NCBI GenBank assembly: GCA_021741795.1
Contig: JAIOXC010000093.1
Location: 1-5,755, forward strand
Direction: 5' to 3'
Origin: Ilumatobacteraceae bacterium
Lineage (GTDB): Bacteria; Actinomycetota; Acidimicrobiia; Acidimicrobiales; Ilumatobacteraceae
DNA length: 5,755 nt
Shown here one piece after another: positions 1-5,317 of this stretch. The translations under genes were made by a program, and so were the position numbers. The number at the start of each line of letters is the position of its first letter. Positions within the stretch are counted from its first letter, which is position 1. The notes under the pieces were generated by a model. It did no database searches and had not been told where the DNA came from. It saw only the letters and a list, made by a program, of their open reading frames with translations.

Positions 1-473
1 TCATTTTTGGTGGTGGTCAAGAGCGCGACAGACGCAGTGGCACACACAACGTTGCCGGCATCATCGGCGCTGCAACCGCATTGCATGTCGCCGACATCAC
101 TCGAGCCGACGAAAATGAGCGAGTCACCAAACTGCGTGATCGCCTTGTAGACGACATCGTTGCAGCATTGCCAGAAGTGCTTGAAACCGTGCCGCGCGAG
201 CATCGCGTGCCGGGCGTTGCTCATCTTTGTGTAAAAGGTATTGAGAGCGAAGCATTGTTATTTTTGCTCGACCAAGCCGACGTGTGTGCTTCGGCCGCAT
301 CGGCTTGCGCGAGTGGTGCGATGGAACCCTCTCACGTGCTCGCAGCGATGGGTCTTTCTCGCGAGTGGACAAACGGTGCTCTCAGGCTCAGCCTTGGCCA
401 CACCACTACAGATGCCGACATTGATACTGCCGTGCGCACCATTGTTGGCGCTGTTACGCAATTGCGTCGCTGA
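1..473 (+). CDS. iscS: Cysteine desulfurase, IscS/NifS type (C-terminal part; 5' end outside window)
   Basis: PLP enzyme that takes sulfur from L-cysteine, leaving alanine, and holds it as a persulfide for transfer to acceptors such as MnmA or Fe-S scaffolds in the cytoplasm. The reading frame is open from base 3 and shows 156 residues, about the last 40% of a ~400-residue family member. Visible residues 3-14 are the family motif GGGQERxxRSGT, followed by N16-VAG. The catalytic cysteine is visible residue 102 (codon 306-308) in SACASGAMEPSHVL, the group I (IscS/NifS) loop context. RLSLG follows near the end, as usual. The PLP-binding lysine lies upstream and cannot be checked. A TTG at 81 is internal and not a start, because the conserved motif lies before it. 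mnmA follows after 37 bp, an arrangement I recall from other actinobacteria. The family is very sure. The choice of iscS over nifS-like naming is less so. Confidence 0.93.
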   Translation, partial: IFGGGQERDRRSGTHNVAGIIGAATALHVADITRADENERVTKLRDRLVDDIVAALPEVLETVPREHRVPGVAHLCVKGIESEALLFLLDQADVCASAASACASGAMEPSHVLAAMGLSREWTNGALRLSLGHTTTDADIDTAVRTIVGAVTQLRR

Positions 474-510
474 CGCACCAGCCAAAGCCAATCCCCGTAG
501 CCTTTAGAGC

Positions 511-1614
511 ATGAAAGTGCTCGTGGCCATGTCTGGAGGTGTCGATTCGTCGGTCGCCGCAGCCGAACTCAAAGATGCTGGTCATGAAGTAGTTGGAGTG
601 ACCATGCGCTTGTGGGGTGGCGAAAGCGACACCGGTTGCTGCTCGGTTTCCGATGTGGACGATGCGCGCCGTGTTGCGCAACAACTTGGTATCGATCACT
701 TGGTGTTCAATTTTTCGGATGACTTCAATACGCATGTTGTAGACCCATACGTGAAAGCTCACGTAGATGGCTTTACGCCTAACCCATGTATCGAGTGCAA
801 CCGTCACCTCAAGTTTGATCGCTTGAGCGAGCGAGCACGCCTGCTTGGTTTTGATGCCGTTGCAACTGGTCACCATGCTCGCATCGAAAAAGACGATGAG
901 GGCACAATGCGACTTGCTCGCGGCGCAGATGATGCCAAAGATCAAAGTTATGTAGTGCACATGCTCGACCAAAAAGAGTTGGCCTTCACCATGTTTCCTG
1001 TTGGACATCTCACCAAAGCGCAAGTGCGTGACAGAGCAGTTGAATTGGGTCTGCGTACTGCAACAAAACCAGACAGCCAAGACGTGTGCTTCATTAGCAA
1101 GACCGGTGGACGCGAAACATTCTTGGGCAATCGCATTCCATTTCGTCCAGCACAAGTAGTAAACGAAGATGGCTCGGAAGCGGGAAGAGTCGAAGCACTT
1201 GAGCTCGTAACGATTGGTCAGCGCAAGGGCCTCGGTCTGCCAGGTGGTGGGCCAAAGCAATACGTTGTTGATGTCGATACGCCGAATGCACGCATCACGG
1301 TGGGTGACGAATCAAAGCTGTTTTGTGCATCGGTTGTTGTGAAGAACATCGTGTGGTCTGATGCTGCTGATGCACAACGATTGCGCGTCAACACCGACGT
1401 GCTGGTGCAGTCGAGTGCTCATGGCGCGGCAATCCCTGCAACCGCTGAAGTATTGGGAGATTCGGAGATTCGCCTTACGTGGCGCGAACCTCAGCGTCGA
1501 ATTGCACCGGGCCAAAGCGTTGTGCTTTATAATGTGGTCAACACTTTCGTTTTAGCAGGAGGAATCGCATGCGCCGATTTGGAAAAGGGTTCATTGTCAC
1601 CACAGCGCTCGTAG
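511..1614 (+). CDS. mnmA: tRNA-specific 2-thiouridylase MnmA (TrmU)
   Basis: Cytoplasmic ATP-dependent enzyme that makes 2-thiouridine at wobble position 34 of tRNA-Lys, tRNA-Glu and tRNA-Gln, with sulfur ultimately from a cysteine desulfurase such as the one encoded just upstream. The protein has 367 residues, normal for the family. The N-terminal PP-loop motif SGGVDSS is at residues 8-14. The nucleophilic Cys93 lies in NPCIECN and the persulfide-carrying Cys193 in QDVCF. The tRNA-contact segment DQSY is at 144-147 and GQRKGLG at 236-242. A C-terminal beta-barrel ends near 351 (VLAGG), followed by about 16 extra residues. The ATG at 511 gives the canonical N-terminus MKVLVAMSGG, but only a poor Shine-Dalgarno precedes it. 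The 37 bp gap upstream shows no promoter or terminator, so cotranscription with the desulfurase is likely. The last 46 bp overlap the next gene in another frame. Confidence 0.97.
   Translation: MKVLVAMSGGVDSSVAAAELKDAGHEVVGVTMRLWGGESDTGCCSVSDVDDARRVAQQLGIDHLVFNFSDDFNTHVVDPYVKAHVDGFTPNPCIECNRHLKFDRLSERARLLGFDAVATGHHARIEKDDEGTMRLARGADDAKDQSYVVHMLDQKELAFTMFPVGHLTKAQVRDRAVELGLRTATKPDSQDVCFISKTGGRETFLGNRIPFRPAQVVNEDGSEAGRVEALELVTIGQRKGLGLPGGGPKQYVVDVDTPNARITVGDESKLFCASVVVKNIVWSDAADAQRLRVNTDVLVQSSAHGAAIPATAEVLGDSEIRLTWREPQRRIAPGQSVVLYNVVNTFVLAGGIACADLEKGSLSPQRS
1502..1533 (+). promoter_or_regulatory. Possible internal promoter in the 3' end of mnmA
   Basis: A perfect -10 hexamer TATAAT sits at 1528-1533, inside mnmA codons for Leu-Tyr-Asn. 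The best -35-like match is TTGCAC at 1502-1507, but the 20 bp spacer is longer than the usual 16-18, and there is no extended -10 TG. Transcription would start near 1540 and give a leader of about 30 nt containing the strong Shine-Dalgarno of the next gene. The Tyr-Asn codons could produce this hexamer by chance, so this is only suggestive. Confidence 0.3.
1557..1562 (+). promoter_or_regulatory. Strong Shine-Dalgarno for the exported propeller-like protein
   Basis: AGGAGG, a full match to the anti-Shine-Dalgarno core, lies 6 nt before the ATG at 1569. It decides the start of the downstream gene even though that start lies inside mnmA. It is by far the best ribosome binding site in the window; the other genes have weak or no recognisable sites and probably rely on coupling to the gene before. 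Confidence 0.85.
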
Positions 1615-2603
1615 CGAGCCTGTTGGCTTCGGGGCAGCAAGCCTCGGCGGTTGTTACCTGGGAATTTTCTGAGGAGAGTGTCGCGCTTGGGATATCGGCC
1701 GTTTCACCTCACGTCGAGCGAACGGGTTCGGTAGATCGTATTTGGTATCCAAGCCTTCCTTCAACGGCAGTTTCTGATTGCTCTGATGCAGGTGCGTGCA
1801 CATTGGTAAGTGGTGTTGGTCGACTGAGCTCAGACTTCACTGCAATCACACTTCCTAATGGAACCAGAAGGGCATATTTCGTTGATATGACTCCGGGGAC
1901 ATCAGTAAAAACTGTTTCTTCAGCACAGTGCGCGACTGCCGAATGTCTGTCGGTTGGAGCCAGCACACCAATTGCTACAGATGTTGCAGTGCCAATGACA
2001 GAGAAAGCGTGGGGCGTGCCAGATGCAGTGGTTACTCCGGATGGAAAAGTACGCGTTTATCTTGTCGTGAGCCCAACACTGACTAATTCGTGTCCTGAAA
2101 AAGTACGTAGTTACATTTCAAATGACGGCATTAACTTCACGGCAGAAAGCGGCTATCGCTTGGAGGGTGGTTTCGTCGACACCGAGATTCTTCGTGCGAA
2201 GACGGGCGACTGGCTCATGATCATGTCGACTGGCCCTGGTTGTGGAAATGGAATGCAACAACTTTTTGTCTCGTCGTCTGCCGATGGTCTCACATGGTCA
2301 ACGCCCCAGGCCGTGACCAAGGACGACAGTCGACGTCTTGACCCAACGGGTTACGAAGTATCGCCAAACGTATTTCGTATCTATTACGCATTCAACGCCT
2401 CCAGGACAGGTGAGACGTACACCCTGAAGCGTGGAACATTGAAGATCGCCACTGCTGCCACTGCGACAACCACAACCACGGTGTCAACTACAAAGGCTGC
2501 CAAACTAGGCGGATCATGCACGAAGCTTGGCGCCAAGACGACAGTCAACAAAGTCAAACTCACCTGCAAGAAGGTCAAGACCAAAACAATTTGGTCAAAG
2601 TAG
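1569..2603 (+). CDS. Exported protein, probable beta-propeller with Thr-rich linker and Cys/Lys-rich C-terminal module
   Basis: No specific function is recognised. The 344 residues begin with a Sec signal peptide: MRRFGK, a hydrophobic core at about 8-20, and an ASA cleavage site at 25-27. Residues ~30-292 are rich in short beta-strand-like segments. They hold two Asp-box-like turns, SNDGINF at 184-190 and SADGLTW at 237-243, plus PDAVVTPDGK at 151-160. This resembles sialidase or GH43-type propellers, though I see no convincing catalytic set, so a binding role is as likely as hydrolysis. A Thr/Ala linker (~294-308) leads to a 36-residue tail with Cys317, Cys333, a Trp near the end, 11 lysines and no acidic residue. 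There are eight cysteines in all, spaced in pairs (71/77, 121/126, 175/225, 317/333), which fits disulfides outside the cell. The start is fixed by the AGGAGG site. The gene overlaps mnmA by 46 bp and lies 7 bp before an exported peptidase gene. Confidence 0.85.
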   Translation: MRRFGKGFIVTTALVASLLASGQQASAVVTWEFSEESVALGISAVSPHVERTGSVDRIWYPSLPSTAVSDCSDAGACTLVSGVGRLSSDFTAITLPNGTRRAYFVDMTPGTSVKTVSSAQCATAECLSVGASTPIATDVAVPMTEKAWGVPDAVVTPDGKVRVYLVVSPTLTNSCPEKVRSYISNDGINFTAESGYRLEGGFVDTEILRAKTGDWLMIMSTGPGCGNGMQQLFVSSSADGLTWSTPQAVTKDDSRRLDPTGYEVSPNVFRIYYAFNASRTGETYTLKRGTLKIATAATATTTTTVSTTKAAKLGGSCTKLGAKTTVNKVKLTCKKVKTKTIWSK

Positions 2604-2610
2604 TTTCATC

Positions 2611-3366
2611 GTGTTGAGGCGAGTTGCAGGTTTGCTGCTCGCGTGCGCAATCGCAAGTGGTGTTGCTCCTGCTCAAGCACAATCAAGTTCATTTCTTGAA
2701 AGACGTGTAATCGGGACAAGTGTGCTTGGCACGCCAATAGAGGCTGTGCGGCTCGGAACCAAAGGTGGAGTCGTTGTCGTGGTGGTTGGAGTAATTCATG
2801 GCAATGAAGCTGCAGGTTTATTAATCACTGATGCATTGCAAGAAGCGGTGGTCCCGAACGGAATTGATCTGTGGATTATTCCGACCATGAACCCAGATGG
2901 CACTGCACTTGATCAGCGAGGCAATGCCAATCGCGTTGATCTCAATCGCAACTTTCCGTACAACTGGGCCAAGATGGGCAAGCCGGGGTATTGGCAATTT
3001 GCTGGGAAAAGTAAAGCATCAGAGCCAGAGACCAAAGCCATCGTTGCATTCATGCGTGAAATCAAACCAACACTCGGCATTTGGTATCACCAAGATCTCA
3101 ACATCATCTCGCCGGGGACCGGGCTTGAGGGCACGATGCGATCGGCGTATTCACGGCTCACGGGCATTCCGATTAAGCGGATTACGGGTGGGCGATATAC
3201 GGGCGTAGCCGCCACTTGGCAGCGCAACAGCATAAAAGATGGCATGGCATTTGTGGTTGAGTTGGGGAAAACTCTCGACTCGACGCAGGCCAAGGTGCAT
3301 TCCAGCGCAGTACTCAACATTGCAATGCTGTTGCGCGACGGTCTATCTAGCAAACTAGACAAGTGA
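2611..3366 (+). CDS. Exported M14-family zinc carboxypeptidase (murein peptide amidase-like)
   Basis: Metallopeptidase expected to cleave C-terminal or gamma-D-glutamyl bonds, perhaps in peptidoglycan peptides as MpaA does; the substrate is inferred. With a GTG start it has 251 residues. It opens with a signal peptide (LRR, hydrophobic stretch, cleavage after AQA at 21-23), so it acts outside the membrane. Zinc ligands are His63 and Glu66 in GVIHGNEAAG and His160 in WYHQDLNI. Motif NPDG is at 94-97, the substrate-binding NRNFP begins at 112, and the general base is Glu217 in FVVELGKT. All catalytic residues are therefore present, and no propeptide is evident, as in short bacterial M14 enzymes. 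An earlier in-frame TTG at 2527 would add a basic stretch read from within the preceding gene and spoil the signal peptide, so GTG 2611 is preferred; TTG 2614 is possible. LLAC at 9-12 is a poor lipobox placed too early. The stop overlaps the permease start. Confidence 0.9.
   Translation: MLRRVAGLLLACAIASGVAPAQAQSSSFLERRVIGTSVLGTPIEAVRLGTKGGVVVVVVGVIHGNEAAGLLITDALQEAVVPNGIDLWIIPTMNPDGTALDQRGNANRVDLNRNFPYNWAKMGKPGYWQFAGKSKASEPETKAIVAFMREIKPTLGIWYHQDLNIISPGTGLEGTMRSAYSRLTGIPIKRITGGRYTGVAATWQRNSIKDGMAFVVELGKTLDSTQAKVHSSAVLNIAMLLRDGLSSKLDK
3346..3359 (+). repeat. Small perfect inverted repeat next to the permease start
   Basis: TCTAG at 3346-3350 and CTAGA at 3355-3359 form a perfect 5 bp stem with a CAAA loop. 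An alternative pairing, GTCTA (3341-3345) with TAGAC (3356-3360), shares the right arm. The hairpin ends three bases before the GTG start at 3363, where a Shine-Dalgarno would be expected and none is seen. It lies inside the last codons of the M14 gene, so ribosomes finishing that gene would melt it. That would favour coupled translation, but it may be chance. Confidence 0.35.
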
Positions 3367-4148
3367 AAATAGAGAAGAAGCGCGCCCTCATATTGATGGG
3401 CTTTGGCATTGGTGCCGGCCTGCTGTCGGGCTTATTCGGTCTCGGGGGCGGCATCATCATTGTGCCTGGCCTCATGTTTGCATTCAAGATGGATCAGCGC
3501 CTTGCTCATGGCACGTCACTCGGCGGAGTATTTCTCATTTCGTGTGCAAGTTTCGTGACGTACTGGAGCCACGGCGAAGTTGATTGGCATGTTGTGTTGT
3601 GGCTGGCTCTTGGTTCGGTTTGTGGCTCACTCATTGGCGCACGCTTGTTGGCAACGTTGTCAAAACGCACACTCACCATTTCGTTTATTGCAGTGCTCGT
3701 GATCGCGGGCGTGCGCATGTTCTTCAAGATCGATTCCTCGGGCACCATGGTGATCAACGCACCGACCGCTGCCTGGCTCGTATTTATCGGAGTCATCGTC
3801 GGTGCAATTGCCGGAATGCTCGGCATTGGTGGTGGGCTGATGACAGTTCCAATATTGGTCGTGTTATTCCACGTGTCACCCGCACTTGCTAAAGGCACGT
3901 CTCTCGCCGTAGTTATCCCCACTGCGTTCACCGGAACACTGCAGAATTTTAGAAACAAGAATGCCGATTTGTCGGCCGCCGGAATCGTCAGTATTACCGG
4001 GATATTCTCGGCGATTGGTGGAAGCTGGCTCGCAACGCGAATGGATGATGCGATTTCTAACTTCTTGTTTGCGGTGCTTCTCATCTTTATTGCAGCACGA
4101 ATGTTGCTGCAACTTCGAAAGACGAGCGCTACGGCAACAGCCGAGTAA
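3363..4148 (+). CDS. TauE/SafE (TSUP, DUF81) family membrane permease
   Basis: Integral membrane protein of the sulfite exporter TauE/SafE family, whose characterised members move sulfite, sulfoacetate or other organic anions across the cytoplasmic membrane. The substrate here is unknown. The 261 residues are almost entirely hydrophobic, with about eight likely membrane segments. The family's internal duplication is plain: GLLSGLFGLGGGIIIVP at 19-35 matches GAIAGMLGIGGGLMTVP at 147-163, and HGTSLGG at 49-55 matches KGTSLAV at 177-183. Each half carries the glycine-rich signature, and the length is normal. Translation starts at GTG, which shares four bases (GTGA) with the stop of the M14 gene. 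With no Shine-Dalgarno visible, translational coupling is likely. The 3' end overlaps the end of the opposite-strand PLP enzyme gene by 20 bp. Sulfur-linked genes (desulfurase, mnmA) lie in the same run, but that does not prove a sulfur substrate. Confidence 0.93.
   Translation: MKIEKKRALILMGFGIGAGLLSGLFGLGGGIIIVPGLMFAFKMDQRLAHGTSLGGVFLISCASFVTYWSHGEVDWHVVLWLALGSVCGSLIGARLLATLSKRTLTISFIAVLVIAGVRMFFKIDSSGTMVINAPTAAWLVFIGVIVGAIAGMLGIGGGLMTVPILVVLFHVSPALAKGTSLAVVIPTAFTGTLQNFRNKNADLSAAGIVSITGIFSAIGGSWLATRMDDAISNFLFAVLLIFIAARMLLQLRKTSATATAE
4129..4148. other. Convergent 3' overlap of permease and PLP enzyme genes
   Basis: The last six codons of the plus-strand permease, with its stop, overlap the last codons and stop of the minus-strand PLP enzyme by 20 bp. 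No intergenic space exists for a conventional terminator. The only nearby stem, CGGC-AACA-GCCG at 4132-4143, has four pairs and no T-run on either strand. Transcripts from both sides probably run into each other or end inside the opposing gene by factor-dependent termination. Confidence 0.9.
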
Positions 4149-5307
4149 TTCCTACAAGCTCTTCGTATTGATCGATTTCGTTATACATGTGCGCAGAGAT
4201 GCGCACATAGCTGTTGCCTCGCACTGTCATGCATGCGACTTCTGCGTTGAGCTCAAGGCCGCAACGCTCAATCAAAGAATCGATTTGTGATTTGTCGAGA
4301 GGTGTCGTTGTTGGTAGCTGAATCATGCGCATCCAAGGTGCTTCGATCGCGCCAGCCAAGTGATTTTCAACTCCCCATGAAGCCCTCAGTAATGCAGCAG
4401 CACCGTCGGCAACCCCGCAGTTGCGGGTATTGCGGTCTGCCCAACTCCACTGTTCTTGAAACGTAATTGCGGCAGGTACGCAGAGATAGGCCGAATAATC
4501 GCTAGTGCCTTGCCACTCGAATGATGATGGAAAACCTTCATCAAAACCCCATGAAGGCGCGAGTGGATTCATTAATGCCGCAACTTCGTTTGACCCACAA
4601 ATGAGTGCAGCGGCTGGGCGTGGAGCACACAACCATTTGTGCAGATTGCCCACCCAGACATCGAACCCAACAGGCAGTGGCTGTTCGAGCATGCCAGCCG
4701 AGTGTGCAGCATCGATCACAAATCGAATGTGTGGGTGAGTAGCGCGAAGCGAAGCAATGATGTCGGTAACGGGCAACAACACGCCGGTCTCGGAGGTGAT
4801 GTGATCCAGCACAACAATTGTTGGCGCATTGTTGGCTGGCAGCAACGCACGAATACGCGATGAAATCACGTCAGCGCCCACATCGGTGGGGTACACCAAG
4901 TCGGCAACGCTGTATGTTGCATTGCTGCGCGCAGCAATGTGTTGCATGCCGTGCAGCACGCCGCCATAACCAAGCGATGTTGCAATCAGATGTGCTTGTT
5001 GTTTTTGGGCAGTGGAATCGTCAACCAAAGCCTGCACGGCGGTGATCACACCTTGCGATGCGTTGGGAACAAATGCAAAGTACTCTGGTGCAACACCAAA
5101 CCAATAGGCGACGATGTGTCGAGCCTCAATCATCAAGTCGGGCATCTCGAATCGAAACCATCTGTTTGGGTTCGCACTTGCACGATCTTGAAATGCATTC
5201 TGCACTTCTTGTACGCGCACCGGCACACTTCCGTAACTGCCGTGATTGAGATAGGCGATTGATTTGTCGAGTTGCCAAAGCTGTGCCCATTGATTGTGCT
5301 GAATCAT
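4129..5307 (-). CDS. Class V aminotransferase-fold PLP enzyme, isopenicillin N epimerase (CefD)-like
   Basis: Cytoplasmic PLP enzyme of 392 residues, close in length and motifs to the CefD-like branch of class V aminotransferases. That branch includes isopenicillin N epimerase and many uncharacterised epimerases, lyases or desulfurases. Visible motifs are LNHGSYGSVP at 20-29, a PNASQGV phosphate-side segment at 81-87, the cofactor aspartate Asp199 with His202 in VIDAAHSAG, and the Schiff-base lysine Lys224 in GNLHKWLCAPR. WQGTSDYSAYL is at 265-275, and Arg369 in RISAHMYNE is a likely substrate carboxylate contact. Family members usually have a glycine after the CAP(K/R) segment; here it is Pro231. 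No beta-lactam gene is near, so a role in penicillin metabolism is unlikely and the substrate stays open. The ATG at 5307 follows the upstream phosphatase gene by 10 bp. A UAGG at 5320-5317, made partly from that gene's stop codon, may be its weak Shine-Dalgarno. Confidence 0.9.
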   Translation of the reverse strand: MIQHNQWAQLWQLDKSIAYLNHGSYGSVPVRVQEVQNAFQDRASANPNRWFRFEMPDLMIEARHIVAYWFGVAPEYFAFVPNASQGVITAVQALVDDSTAQKQQAHLIATSLGYGGVLHGMQHIAARSNATYSVADLVYPTDVGADVISSRIRALLPANNAPTIVVLDHITSETGVLLPVTDIIASLRATHPHIRFVIDAAHSAGMLEQPLPVGFDVWVGNLHKWLCAPRPAAALICGSNEVAALMNPLAPSWGFDEGFPSSFEWQGTSDYSAYLCVPAAITFQEQWSWADRNTRNCGVADGAAALLRASWGVENHLAGAIEAPWMRMIQLPTTTPLDKSQIDSLIERCGLELNAEVACMTVRGNSYVRISAHMYNEIDQYEELVGITRLLP

Positions 5308-5317
5308 TTAAGACAAC

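Noticed and set aside
81..473. Separate small gene starting at TTG 81
   Set aside because: The frame is open back to the window edge and carries the desulfurase motif GGGQER upstream of that codon, so it is the tail of a longer gene.
454..1260. Long 268-codon open frame on the minus strand across mnmA
   Set aside because: It lies antisense to a certain mnmA with all catalytic motifs. Its translation has no recognisable domain, and its openness follows from codon bias of the sense gene.
2448..2510. Threonine-codon-rich run as a DNA repeat or recombination site
   Set aside because: The ACN-rich low complexity is explained by the Thr/Ala linker of the exported protein; no regular repeat unit or matching copy is present.
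2527..2610. Upstream TTG start for the M14 peptidase
   Set aside because: It would add 28 mostly basic residues read out of frame from the preceding gene's Lys-rich tail and put the signal peptide in the middle. The GTG at 2611 gives a normal signal peptide.
2611..2646. Possible lipobox (LLAC) in the M14 peptidase signal sequence
   Set aside because: Cys12 comes too soon after the start for a lipoprotein signal, and a better AxA cleavage site follows at residues 21-23.
3506..4084. 192-codon open frame on the minus strand across the permease gene
   Set aside because: Antisense shadow of a clear TauE/SafE gene. The Thr/Pro/Ile-rich translation mirrors hydrophobic codons on the other strand.
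4132..4143. CGGC-AACA-GCCG stem as a bidirectional terminator between the convergent genes
   Set aside because: Only four base pairs and no T-run on either side; it lies within coding sequence of both genes.
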